Origin: Megalonaias nervosa
Taxonomy: Eukaryota; Mollusca; Bivalvia; Unionida; Unionidae
Length of the DNA: 64,000 nt
Direction of reading: 5' to 3'
Assembly (NCBI GenBank): GCA_016617855.1
Contig: JAECUM010012969.1
Span: 28,504-92,503, forward strand
Every line of letters starts with the position of its first letter. Positions within the stretch are counted from its first letter, which is position 1. Both the position numbers and the translations under genes were made by a program. This document shows, piece by piece, positions 33,878-45,080 of this stretch. Under the pieces are notes generated by a model that had not been told where the DNA came from, ran no database searches, and worked only from the letters and a program-made list of their open reading frames with translations.

Positions 33878-35478
33878 TGTAAAGCTCCAAGCCCCCAGTC
33901 AGCAATGCTGACGGTTAGATGGTTAAGTACACAAAATGGGTAAAATTCAATGAATAACAATTTAATAACAGTTCAATAGTCACATGATTCAAATTTCCCA
34001 ATTACACTCCTTCTGCTCGACCCTTTAATAGCCTATTGCATCACTTGATTAGAAGTGTGAGATTGATTTCCACCTGTCCTTGTATTCTACTCATCTGTGG
34101 TGTTCTTCTCTCTCCCATCTCTCCCCAATTCCTTCTCCTCTTCCTCCCTGACTTTCTCCAAATTCCTTCTCCTCCTCCTCAACTTCTCTATACTCCTTCC
34201 CCTCCTCTTCACTTTCTTCTCCAGACTCCTTTTCCTCCTCCTCCACCTTCTCTCCACCAACTAGACTTCTGTCGACTTCGACTGTTCGGCTAGTCTCAAT
34301 TCCGTCTCCACTTCTTGGAGACTCGGGACTCAATTGAACTGGAAGTTCTGTTCCCTAAAAAGCTTCCTGTGAACAAGGAAGGTACAATATTTTTTCTTAG
34401 CCCTCTCATCTCACACTACACCCAGCCTATCATCAGATAACGGCTATTAAATTTCTTCGGTCACGCATTCATTCACATCGAGATACCCACACATTCTTGT
34501 ATGATAAAACAAATGTCATAATACAGCACAGTATCAATTACTTCCATCACATTAGCACATATTCCTAATCCCGTTATACTAAACAATATCACAATAATCT
34601 GATGCATTTCTTCACCTTACACTCATACAAAGTACACAAATATTCAAATATCCATGCTCTGATATATGCATACGTCCAGAGTAACTAATCTTACATACTT
34701 CAACCATTCCAAATTCACAATTAAACTCTTAACATAATGCATTAATAAATGCACTAGTTTACTACAAAGTAACCTAATAGTGAATTACAAAATTAATTCT
34801 GAGCACAGATAACAATCTGCATAATTCTCTATGTAATACTCAAACCCATTTCTCAAATATGCATGTAAATGAAACACTGCAAAGGTAATTCTACATACTA
34901 AATGATCTTAATAATGAAGTATACATACTGCAAATAATTACAATTATGATGCCATAATATTCTGCAAAAGTCGAGCAAATAACTTACTTACCTTTCAAAG
35001 CTGTCTTTCTTAGAATCTACCTCTAAGTTTTACCACCAAATTACAAGTGGCTCTCTCAGAGTAACCCTATTTCTTAGCAATCTGTCAAGGCAAAACTAAC
35101 CTTTCATTTACAAGTTCTGAAAGTTAACCTTTGCGTCAAATTGTAATCACGCCCTCTATTTCAATTCTGACTGGATGTCGCTGTGAACCGATCCAATCAA
35201 ACTTAGCGACAATGTCCCTCTCACAATCTATCACCCCGCGGGCTTCCCTCTAATCTTAGGACTAATCTTTAACACCCAGGTGTGATAACTACAAGCCTTT
35301 GTCAAATGATGCAAACGGTCACCTATGCCAACTCAAGTTTCCGTTCTCTGGCGGGTCACGGTAACCTTGCGTAAGAGATTAACACTAGCCTGCAGCAACC
35401 TTTAGACATCAAACACATGGCCGCATTAATATCCTAGCTTATACATGACTTTATAGCTGGGGCTTAGCAAACGTGACA
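33878..35478 (-). repeat. Probable LTR (family B) of the minus-strand gypsy element
   Basis: On the minus strand the pol gene is followed by a purine run (GTGTGTGGGGGGG) directly joined to TGTCACGTTTGC, the layout of a polypurine tract and LTR start. The segment ends in CTTTACA at 33878, so termini are TGT...ACA and length about 1.6 kb. A TATAAAG lies close to the 5' end. The segment includes an 80-codon minus ORF of almost only Glu, Gly and Lys (34333-34091), which reads the purine-rich strand of the 34084-34260 pyrimidine tract. Without a second copy the far boundary is provisional. Confidence 0.45.
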
Positions 35479-35630
35479 CCCCCCCACACACTAGGATTTT
35501 ATTCCCCCCAAATTGCTCCAAATGGAAATGTGCGTTACTACACGCAATAAAAGAAACAAAACCATAACGATGCTACACGCTGACTACAGACATGAATATA
35601 CACACAACATACGGTTATCTACAGAGTGAT

Positions 35631-36896
35631 CTATGCCAACTCAGCACTCCTGCTCATGAAATTGGTGCCAATGGCCCCGCAATCACGCTGAAATTGGCCA
35701 CATACCTCCGGTAATACCCGGCCAATCCCACAAATGACCTCACCTCCGTTTTCGTGGTGGGGTGGGCGGTGTTCCTCACTTGCTCCACCTTCAACTGGGA
35801 ATAGTGTGCCTTGACTCAATGCATGTCCCAAATAGTCCAATGTCCAGAACCCAAGGTGACATTTGGAAGGGCGAGCCATCAATCCCGCTTGACATAGCCA
35901 TTCCAAAACGTCAGCTAGCAGAGTGAAGTGCTCACCCCATGTCTCTGTGGCTAGCAAGAGATCATCCATGAAGTTGTGAACACCTCTATCGTGCAAGGGT
36001 TCCAGCAACTTCCGCATCATTCTAGTGAAGATGCTGGGCGCATTCTGGACTTCGAAAGGTGTGACTAACCATGGGTAGGTCTCGTCAGGAGTAGCAAAAG
36101 CGAGCTTTGCCCTATCCTCCTCCCTTACAGGAATTTGCCAATAGCCCTTGGACAAATCCAATTTCAACAAATATTTCGCTTTCGAGACAGAAGCGAAAAT
36201 ATGTTCTGGGTCAGGGAGCATTTCAACTTGAAATTCCGTCACCTGATTCAGCTTCCGGTAGTCAACATAAAACCTATGGGTGCCATCCTTCTTCTGCACT
36301 AAGACTACAGGAGAGCTGTATGGAGAATTGGCGGGTTCGATTACTCCCAGAGCAATCATCTGCTCGATCTCTTCTCTTACCACTTGTCGTTTTACATGGG
36401 GCAAAAGGTAGGGTTTCTGCTGGACTGGCCGGTCATCCACCAGCTTTAACCCGAACTTGACAAGTGACGTTCTCCCGGGTATTTCTATAAGCACATCGGA
36501 ATACCCTACCAGCAACGTATCTATCTTTTCCTGCTGCTCCACAGTCAACATGGGGTTGCACTCAATGTCTGAGGGTGTCTCAGCCCTCATTAATGGACAG
36601 CTCAGGACCATGCTAGCACCTTCCATGTCGCCTTCAGCATCCTCGGTGACAATCATGGCGACGACAAACTCGCTGGCGATCTTTCTTTTTTGGTATCTCT
36701 TAAGGAGATTAGCAAGGTACAGCTTCTCCTTAGTCAGTAGCCGTATCTGATAGGTTTGACCCCCAACCTTCCCGGTTACGACATACGACCCCCTCCAAGA
36801 AACTTGCAGCTTGTTGTGTTCTTGGGGCAACAGCAACAACACCTTGTACCCTACTTCATATTGGCATGGTTTAGCATGCTTGTTGTAGTACTTCAC
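35631..36896 (-). pseudogene. Gypsy-type pol: integrase C-terminus fused in frame to reverse transcriptase
   Basis: In one frame of 421 codons the protein begins with the GPY/F-type integrase C-terminal domain (VGYKVLLLLPQEHNKLQ, then WRGSYVV) and continues after about 90 residues into the reverse transcriptase: VKRQVVREEIEQMI, ANSPYSSPVVLVQKKDGT, FYVDYRKLNQVT, LLKLDLSKGYWQIPV, the catalytic FMDDLLL (about residue 306) and DYLGHALSQG. Thus integrase lies upstream of RT, opposite to most Ty3/gypsy elements and like the Gmr1 group. A frameshift near 35810 disrupts the connection domain, and only 150 bases separate the stop from the presumed LTR, so RNase H is deleted. Confidence 0.88.
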
Positions 36897-37901
36897 CTGA
36901 CGTGACTTCGCTTGCTTGAGGTTCTCCTGTGTGAGGGTACAAACTTTTTCCAGTTTGTTTCACAAATCCGTGACGTACTGATAGGTAGTATGTATCACTT
37001 CGACAGAGTTCAAAGGGAGAAAACCCCAAACTCGCTTGTGGTACTTCCCGATATGCAAAAAGCATGGTAGGAATATACTGATCCCAATCTTTGGGATGGC
37101 CTTCACACAGTGTGTTTTTCAGAGTCCTGTTAAACCGCTCGACCAGTCCGTTACATTGGGGGTGATACGGTGTAGTTATGAGGTGCTTAATCGACATCAG
37201 TCGGTTCACCTCTCCCATCATGTGACTCAAGAATTGTGTCCCTTGATCGGTCAGGATCTCGTCGGGTACTCTGACTCTTGACCATATTCCAAACAGCGCA
37301 TCAGCGATGGTTTCCAAATCAATATTACGCAATGCAACAGCCTCCGGATAGTGTGTAGCGTAATCTACGACCGCTAAAATATACCGATTTCCTTGCAACA
37401 ACATGGGTTTTAGCAGTCCGATCAAATCCATCATGATGCGTCAAAATGATTCATCAATAAGAGGTGTACTCCCCAAGGGGATGGGTCAATGATCCGTTTT
37501 CGGTGCCAATCTCTGACACTTGTCACAGGAGAGACAGAACGCTTAACATCTCCTTGGACCCCTGGCCAGTAGAATCCCTTGGCAAGATGACCATGCAGCT
37601 TGGCAATTCCCATGTATCCTCCCATGAGACTTTCATGCAAGAGTTTCAATACTTCACTTCGCTTCTCCTCGGGCACAATGACTTGCTTTAAGTGCTCATG
37701 TCCTTTCCTGGTGTGATGACACAAGATCCCCTCCTTGTATACAAACTTCACCATGCCATTCAGAGTTTCTTCCTCTGTTCCTTCTGCAGTGTATTTATGC
37801 AACTGTGTCAGAGTTGCATCTTCCTGCTGCAGCTTCCTCAACTTGGCCGGAAGTATGTTACTGACCGGAGTTGAGGTAACTTCCATCGGAATTGGTTTCA
37901 T
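36871..37901 (-). pseudogene. Gypsy-type integrase: zinc-binding and catalytic core
   Basis: Two ORFs: 37901-37431 (zinc-binding part; HESLMGGYMGIAKLHGHLAKGFYWPG, then a degraded Cys pair near 37540) and 37434-36871 (core). The core shows the first Asp in AVVDYATHYPEAVAL, the second in LTDQGTQF and the Glu in NGLVERFNRTLKN, with HPQCNG before it, a normal D,D-35-E arrangement. A frame change near 37435 and another near 36900 join it to the C-terminal domain in the next ORF. Upstream is the protease remnant, downstream the RT, giving PR-IN-RT. Confidence 0.85.
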
Positions 37902-38170
37902 TAGACAGCTCCTGGACGTGGTTTCACATCACTCACCGGCATCGGTGTGCAGGTTTCAGGGTTTGGTTGTGACAACACATAATGACATCCCAGTATGACA
38001 TCATGTGATAGCTCATCCAAGCATGCAGCTTCAATTTTCCCCTTCATATACGGTGAATCAAGGTCAATGACAGCCACTGGCAACAAGTCACGCAAGCTGT
38101 TCGCGTACTGGACCTCAATTACCTCAACTGTGTAATCCTCAGGCTTAACATATTTCCTGTCAACAAGTGC
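37901..38170 (-). pseudogene. Gypsy-type protease C-terminal remnant
   Basis: Minus-strand codons from about 38165 read SSIPALVDRKYVKPEDYTVE, then LPVAVIDLDSPYMKG and the C-terminal LSHDVILGCHYVL, matching the second half of a retropepsin (the ILG motif is seen; the catalytic DTG is not). The N-terminal half is missing at the junction with gag near 38165. It stops at 37901, overlapping the integrase start in another frame. Confidence 0.55.
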
Positions 38171-38864
38171 GGGAATGCTTGATTTGTCTTAAAATTTTCA
38201 TAACCTTAACCTTTTTAGAAAAGCACCACCTCTCAAACTGTCGTACTTTTTCCCATGCAAATTCGAGATAGGTCTGGTCAGTTGATTTTCTAGAATTCCT
38301 AAAACCTTGTCGATAAGCCTCGGGTACCAACTCATAACCCTTTAAGATATAGTCCTTAACCACATCATAAGCAGCACTCTACTGTAGTGACAGTGAAATG
38401 TAAATATCATGAACTTTACCAGTTAGTGCACATTGTAATAATAGAGTCCAGTACTCTCTTGGCCACTTCAAAATTTCAGCAATTTTCTCAAAATGAACAA
38501 AATATTGATCTACGTCTTTTTCCAGAAAAGGGGGTACTAACTTGATATTTCTTAAAACCTCAAAAGTGGGGGAGTGTTTTTCCTTTGCCAGCTCTAATTC
38601 TTTTAACCTAATCTAAAATTCTATTTTTTCCTTTTCTCTTTGCATTTGCCTATCCACTCTTTCCTCCTGCCATTGTCTTTCTCTCTCTTCACTCTCTTTC
38701 TGCATCTTCATCATTTCTACCTGAAACTGAACCTGTCTTAACTTTAATTCCAACTTTTTTAGCTGCGATTCCATTTTCAAAATTTCCAACCACTCCTGAG
38801 CAGGATTCAAAATAAACTTCTCTACTTTAGATGATATTGTAAAAAAAAAGCTTGTTGATTTCAC
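38160..38864 (-). pseudogene. Gag of a gypsy-type element with SCAN-like capsid region
   Basis: One frame runs from 38864 to 38160 with two in-frame stops (near 38610 and 38375). The first 80 residues are a charged coiled coil (QMQREKEKIEF at its end). Then comes a retroviral-capsid/SCAN-type region: NIKLVPPFLEKDVDQYFVHF, EYWTLLLQCALTGKV, GYELVPEAYRQGFRNSRKS and TYLEFAWEKVRQFERWC. The zinc knuckles are lost at the junction with the protease remnant. It follows a 5' LTR fragment of family A and a PBS-like site, so this gag belongs to family A, or the locus is a mosaic of two related elements. Confidence 0.75.
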
Positions 38865-38977
38865 TAAAGATTTCTAAAATGTGAAACAATACTTGGGATT
38901 TTAAAAATTCCGAAACTAGGGGAATTTAAATTTCAAAAACAAAATTTTCTGAAATATTTTAGCAAAATTCGTATTCT

Positions 38978-38994
38978 AAGGATGAGCACCCAAT
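38978..38994 (-). promoter_or_regulatory. Primer-binding-site-like sequence
   Basis: Four to six bases after the LTR end the minus strand reads TTGGGTGCTCATCC, similar to the tRNA-Pro-type primer site TGGGGGCTCGTCC of many retroelements. Placement between LTR and gag supports the assignment; two or three mismatches are present. Confidence 0.45.
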
Positions 38995-38998
38995 TTTC

Positions 38999-39228
38999 TG
39001 TTATGAGTCTATGCTCTTATAATAAGTAACAGAAAAGTGTGTAGACAACAAGCTTTGTAAAATTTACAAATAATTTATTTCCCTAGAATACAATGTGAAA
39101 AATGAGAAAAAAGAACTTACGGTATTGCAAATTAAATCCAAAAATAATCTAATAATTAAAGCCACAAGTCCTAGTAATAAAAAGTCCAGAATAGAACTCA
39201 CTACAAGTCCTGAAGAGACTTGTTATAG
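38999..39228 (-). repeat. LTR family A, 3' portion of a 5' LTR
   Basis: Matches 46202-46450 closely (TCTATGCTCTTA, AGTAACAGAAA, CCCTAGAATACAA, GAACTTAC) and ends with TGTTATGAG at 38999. Truncated at about 39228 where the 3' end of the L2-type element begins. Confidence 0.8.
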
Positions 39229-41226
39229 TGCCTAATCTTTAGAAGCTCTAAGCGCTTTATAACATTAGACAAACTTATATCATGATTACAAAAAAAAAAC
39301 ACCATGAAATTAGAAAACAGAAAACATGCGGAAAATATTTAAGGTAAGGATACATTATTAGGTCTTTAAGTCTGTTCTTGCAGTCGAAATAGGTGAGTTT
39401 TAAGAGTGCTCTTAAATGAGATCACTGTGTCTTTGTGTCTAAGTTCAGTGGGCAATTCATTCCACATTGCTGAGCCCTGGTATGCAAAAGAACGTTGTCC
39501 ATATGACTTCATTTTCATAGTGGGAATAATGAGAATACGATTGTCAGAAGAGGATCGTAAGTATCTTGTTGGTGTGTACACATGGGTGAGGTCAAATAGG
39601 TATGCTGGACTGGAGCCCGTCAGTGAATTGTAGCACAGAAAACAAATTTTGTGTTTGATTCTGGATCAAATGGATAGCCAGTGTAGGGTACAGAGCAGGA
39701 GAGGGAGGTGCGCTCTGATCGTGGTACTCTAAGGATGATCCCAGCAGCTGTGTTTTGAACTTTTTGAAGTTTCTGGAGTAGATATTGAGACGAACCAAAC
39801 AGAATTGAGTTACAATAGTCCAGTCTTGAAAGTACTAAGGAACACACAAGTATTGTAATGGCATCAACTGAAAGATAATTGCGAATAGAGCCGATGCGTC
39901 TCAGCTCAAGATATGCAGCCTTGCATATGTTCATGACATGTTGGTGCAATGAGAGAGTACTGTCGAGAGTAACACCTAGGTTTTGTACTGACTGTGTGAA
40001 TTTAATATTGGTGTTGCTGATATTTATTGTTTGAGGTAAAGGATGTGAATGAGAAAGTCTTTGTGTTGTAATCAGAATGGCTTCAGTTTTATCATCATTC
40101 ATCTGCAGCTTGTTACATGTCATCCATGATTTCACATCAGAAATGCACCTCTCTACACCTTGGATGGTAGTATCAACTTCAGTTGGGTGGCTAGATTTGT
40201 ATATTTGGGTGTCATCAGCGTATAATTGGTGAGACACTGGATGATGATCTATGACACTTGAGAGCGGCTGAGTGTAAAGAATGAAGAGAACAGAGCCAAA
40301 GAACAGACCCCTGTGGAACACCACAACATAGATCAACTGGGCTGGAGTGTATTCCATTTGCGGACACAATTTGTGTCCTGTTGACCAAGTAGGACTTGAA
40401 CCACAGTAAGGCTGTATCATGAATGCCAAATACATGCAGGAGACGGTGAAGTAATATATCATGGTCTATTGTGTCAAATGCTGCAGACAAGTCAAGGAGG
40501 ATGAGGACTTTAATCTTTCCACTATCCAAAGCAGAGAGAAGGTCATTAACTACTTTCAGAATAGCAGTTTCAGTACTGTGGCAAGGGCGATATGCAGACT
40601 GTACATTGCTAAAAAGACTGTTTGAATTCAGATGAGATACAAGCTGGGATAGAACAACTTTTTCTAAGATTTTTGATATGAATGGGAGATAAGAAACTGG
40701 GTGGTAGTTCTTTAAATCATTATGTTCAAGTGTTGGTTTCTTCAGCTGAGGCTTTACAATGGCAGTTTTGAAGAATGATGGGAATTCCCCAGATGAGAGA
40801 GAGGTGTTAATAACATCAGTTAGTGAAGACAATATTGGATCTAAGCACTCAAGCAGCAGTGATGTCGGAATCGGATCAAATTCACATGACTTTGATGCAC
40901 TCTTCATCACGACTGTACATACTAAATCTACAGAGACAGGTTCAAATGCTGCTAATGGTTGCCGCTAAAATTCTGTATTGCAACTGTATGGTGACGATGG
41001 GTCAATTGAAAATGTGTTGTCAAGGTTATTTCTAATGGTTTGTACTTTGTCACTGAAGAAATTTGCAAACAGGTCTGGAAGGTCGACTGGAGAGAAGGTA
41101 GTTGGAAGTGGTGTACATTTGTTCCTTGACATTAGCTTGTTAGTAATCTCGAAGAGCTCTTTGCAGCTGGAACTTTCCATGATCTTAATACTGTAGAAAA
41201 GGAAGATGTCATTGGTGAAGATCAAT
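39229..41226 (-). mobile_element. L2-type non-LTR retrotransposon, 5'-truncated
   Basis: The minus strand begins in the linker before RT (41225-40965), continues in the RT (40910-40215: KNYHPVSYLPFISKILEKVV, LLDLSAAFDTIDHDILLHRL, GVPQGSVL) and, after a frameshift near 40290, in the second RT part (40462-39620: LYADDTQIYKSS). Another shift leads to the C-terminal ORF 39581-39366 (YGQRSFAYQGSAMWNELP). The 3' UTR ends in AAAGCGCTTAGAGCTTCTAA, typical of L2-like tails. No endonuclease remains. It abuts the family A LTR. Confidence 0.88.
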
Positions 41227-41374
41227 GTAATGCATCAGTGGACTTTAAAACATGAAAACTGTGTCTGATGAGAAAGTGGCTGAGTGACTGAGTCTAACTG
41301 CTCATGATTTTGAGAAAGTTGGACTAGTGCAATTCTGCAATTTGATGACCATTATTAAAAAGCTTTCCATAAAG

Positions 41375-41509
41375 CAGGGGCATAGCTACCAAATAGCAAG
41401 AGTATGCAAAACATAGGGGCCCACATATTATCTTTTTTACAATATAGAGTAGGCAGTGGCCCATCAGTAAGCTTTGCATAGGGGCCCAAATATCCTAGCT
41501 ACACCACTG
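41375..41509. mobile_element. hAT-type MITE, 135 bp
   Basis: Imperfect terminal inverted repeats CAGGGGCATAGCTACC and (right end read in reverse) CAGTGGTGTAGCTAGG are flanked by a perfect 8-base direct repeat CCATAAAG (41367-41374 and 41510-41517), the target size of hAT elements. The CAGTGGCGTAGC-like ends are typical. No coding capacity. Confidence 0.85.
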
Positions 41510-41517
41510 CCATAAAG

Positions 41518-42849
41518 TGGTCCCATCAGAACATTCTTACGATCATGTTATGTGGATAATGTCATCATTCCATATACAAACCAAAAATGTGACCAACTGC
41601 CCCTTGCTCCAGGCAATCTGAAGGCTATGGCAATCTTCAGCATGTACAAAGCCAGTCAAGATCCCAAGATGCTAGCTTAACTGGAAGACCATCAAATCAC
41701 TTGGGTGTACAGACAAATTCCAGCCAGTAGACTTGGCAGCAAACAATCACACAAAACAGGTCATGCAGACCATGACAAAAAAGGAAATGTCAAAGTTCAA
41801 TGCACTGCATCAATACACCTTAAAACAGCAACACTTGTACTTAGTGAATAATTGCTACTCACAAGAAAATGTCGGAGAGATTAGACCTACCGGTAATCAT
41901 CAATGGCTTTGAGAAAGCTGGATTTGTTTAAGTCTGCAATTAAAACGATTTTTATATGACAAACAATTGTCTGTACTAGGAGACTTAATTGACATGATGT
42001 TTGTTCAGTGGTAGCTGTTTAAAAATTAGTGAAGTGGGAGCTTTAGTTATATGCTATAAATTACATGGTTTTCAATTAGAAGTGTCTCAAGGAATAATTA
42101 AGTATTTGTCTTTTCCTTTTTTTCTACTGGAAAATGTGTGCATAATATGAGAAATGCTTTCAAGAGGACTTTTAACAGGAAAGTTTGTTACTGTAATTAG
42201 ATTTCTAAATGTTTAACTATGCTTTATGTAGATTATTCATTCAGATGAATCATGATTATGTAAAAAATCTTAAATCACAGAGAAAATTGCCAAGAATAAA
42301 AAGCATTTTTAATACATGTATTTTCAACAACATTTTCAACTGAATACAAGAACAGTGTAAATAACATTAAATCAATTTTCATGTACCATTTAATTATTCT
42401 TTTTCTTCATATTTAACAATTCTAGCACTTTAATATTGTTTTCTTTCTTTTGCTATCAAAGCTTATGTCACAAGCTAATACTGATTTGAGGTACAGAGTG
42501 GGTTTGCTTATTTTTGAAACTTTTAATGGCACTTTTTACAGATTACTGGCATGCCAGAGAATTGGGAGAAAAGTGCTTTTTGCAAATACAGACAGACAGA
42601 AACCAAAGCTACCAGACACATATGAATTGAAATAATATAAAATGTGCTATTACCTTTTTCCAAGGGTTAAAATAACAGAAAACTATGCAAAAATATTTTA
42701 GAATTACAGTCTTGAATGTGAAATATAAAATAATTTAAATTTGTGGAGGCAGGACTTTCTACATCATATGTGGCTTATTTTTCATTAAATTAAATTTGTG
42801 GTTCAGAGTAACAATGAAATAACAGAGTTTTCTATCAGAACTGTTGGGA
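41518..42849. other. No gene recognised
   Basis: Non-coding, AT-rich; short ORF 42450-42635 has no domain. A phrase GAGAAAG(T/C)TGGA...TCTGCAATT recurs near 41310 and 41910, possibly ends of an unrecognised repeat. Confidence 0.3.
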
Positions 42850-43230
42850 AAATTGTGTATCTACAACAGAAGTAACATCTGCACAGAGACCTGTTCCAGT
42901 AACCTCTGTTTCCACATAAAGAGACAGATAAGTGATAAAGATTAGCAATACAGGAAGAACTAAATCTGAATCCTGTTGAACACAGTTATGATATCAATTG
43001 ATCCTTTGAGAGCACTCATTTAACAGAACTTCCCATACATGTACTTCTCCATGAGACACAACCAAACAAGCTGAAAGTTTTCTCTCTATAATTATAAATG
43101 TTGAGGCTTCTCTAGCAAAGGTTATACAGTCCAATATGTCAAATGTTTTGCTAAAATCTATGATGACTGCATCCAAAAGTATGAAGTATTCCAAATGAAT
43201 TCCCTTGCTATTCTGAATTAATTTCAATAC
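42850..43230 (-). pseudogene. Non-LTR reverse transcriptase relic
   Basis: Minus-strand reading gives VIIDFSKTFDILDCITF (RT motif A region with its Asp) and, after a gap and frame changes, the motif around LCADVTSVVD, where the catalytic ADD has become ADV. Only about 120 residues remain, with stops. Family not determined; not close to the RTs at 5691 or 40462 by eye. Confidence 0.5.
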
Positions 43231-43988
43231 TGAATGTGATGTGCCAGAAATGGTATTGATGTGCTACCAGTCTTGAATGTATCACATTAATATAATCCAA
43301 AACATTCTTGAATGAATTCACAGTAATTTCAAAAATAGTACTTTAGTCCTAGAGCACTTTGTAATTCGAATGAATAATTTAAATAAGTAAATTAAATTTT
43401 ATCCAATGAATATAACTTGATTCCACTAAGACTGATTTTACGATATGGAATGAGTAATTCTGTTTAAGTCAACATTCATATAAATATCTAAGACACAATT
43501 ACAGAACCAGGATGAGGGTCAAATTTCATTTTCACATCCAATTCATAAACAAGATTACTTCTAGAACATGTCCAATTTCTAAAACAAGCTAGACTTTGAA
43601 CTTAACATACATAAACATGTTTACCTCTAAGTAATAATTATCTGAATAAATTAAATAAAATCATAAATAAGTATTACCTATGTAAATGTTGCTTAAAAAA
43701 AAAAAATGTGAGTAGTCAGGTAGGCCTTTCCCCTCAATCACTGGCCAAAGTCAACCACACAATATCGATATACATAATCATATATTTTCATCCCAACAAG
43801 TGAAAGAATATTTGAATTAGAGATTGAGCAGAAGTTTAAACAATTCTGAAACAATCAGAATATCTTTTCTTTTTTCTTTTAAAATAAATAATACAAGTAA
43901 ATCATATTTCTAAAAACAAAAACATACAGTAAGTTTAATACTGGTAAAAATTAAAGATGGAACAAACATTTGAAAATACCTCTTTTGA

Positions 43989-44178
43989 ACTGTGGGTTTG
44001 AGTCTCGGGCTCGGCCAATGTGGGTATGTGAGAAAGTTTGCCAGTAGCTTCTCGTGGGTCAGTGGTTCTTTCCAGGGTTTTCCCAGGTTCTTCCTCCACC
44101 ATTTATACTGGCCGCCATGTATAGCCTATCTTGTGCTGAAAAATGGCATTAACCCCTAAAACAACAGCAACAACAACA
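43989..44178 (+). repeat. SINE, 5'-truncated, with 11-bp target duplication
   Basis: Flanked by the direct repeat ACCTCTTTTGA (43978-43988 and 44179-44189). The body begins at a tRNA box-B-like GGTTTGAGTCTC and has the conserved block TTCTTCCTCCACCATTTATA, ending in a (CAA)n-type tail. The box A part is missing. A longer copy in reverse orientation is at 44836-45080. Confidence 0.8.
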
Positions 44179-44384
44179 ACCTCTTTTGATATACAAAACG
44201 TGGTTCATGTCATTATTTTGCAAAAGTAAGCAACAAATCCTGCAATAGTACACCCTGGCTGAAACACAGTTGATTGTATTTTAAACTATTTGGTTCAATG
44301 TTTCCTTGAAAATGTACACGAGAATAATACAAGTCATTGGATAAGCAAGAAAAGAACAACCTATGTCACAATAATAGACGTTAC

Positions 44385-44681
44385 CTTCAACATATACATG
44401 GGTGTCAGCTGTCTGATTTATTTGTCCATCCAGACCAGTAATGGAGTTGTTTACAGTACACTTGTATGTGCCCATATCTTGGATGCTGATGTTAGACAAT
44501 GTAAGGTTGGAGAAATTTAATGTGTTTTGTCCATCTAAGGTCCTGATCTCTGTCTCTCCAACCATATGAATCCACTGATGAAATGTGTATTTTTGTGGTT
44601 CTCCTTGGGCTATACACATCAGAACTGCAGTAGAATTGACTACAGCAAATCCTGATATATTAACTTTAACATCTGGGGCAT
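44385..44681 (-). CDS. Exon of Ig-superfamily gene: Ig domain 3
   Basis: A 297-base exon, phase 1-1, with acceptor TTTATTGCAG and donor GAAG/GTAACG. The translation has an Ig fold: early Cys in VLMCIAQGEP, Trp in FHQWIHMVGE, and DMGTYKCTVNNS with the second Cys. It carries several Asn-linked glycosylation sites (NFSN, NISI, NQT). It is the third exon in transcription order, 5.7 kb after the exon at 50388. Two oppositely oriented SINE copies flank it within 250-400 bases. Confidence 0.8.
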
Positions 44682-44835
44682 CTGCAATAAAGGAAGCAAA
44701 CTCTGAAGGCTATAAAGTTCACATATTTGAGACAGACATAAATATTTATACTTAAAGGGTAAGTTGGTCTGAATAGATATTATGTAAACATAAATTATGT
44801 AAATTATCTCTGATTAATTAGATGCAATTTGTTGT

Positions 44836-45080
44836 TGTTGTAGGGTTTAATGCCATTTTTCAGCACAAGATAGGCTATACATGGCAGCCAGTATAAATGG
44901 TGGAGGAAGAACCCCAGAAAACCCCAGAACGAACCACCGACCCACAAGAAGCTACTGGCAAGCTTTCTCACATATCCACATTAGTTGAGCCTGAGACTTG
45001 AACACACACAGACAGAGGTGAGATGGCAGTGATCCGTAATGGTGAGTGCTTTAGACCACCAACCACTACACAATGGGGGA
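44836..45080 (-). repeat. SINE with tRNA-like head, reverse copy
   Basis: On the minus strand the element starts with a tRNA-like promoter: box A in TAGTGGTTGGTGGTCTAAAG and box B in GTTCAAGTCTC, then the same body as 43989-44178 (CTTCCTCCACCATTTATACT) and a (CAA)n tail at 44828-44840. It is the more complete of the two copies. Confidence 0.7.

Noticed and set aside
34036..34333. 85- and 80-codon ORFs
   Set aside because: They reflect a pyrimidine/purine tract; no protein signature.
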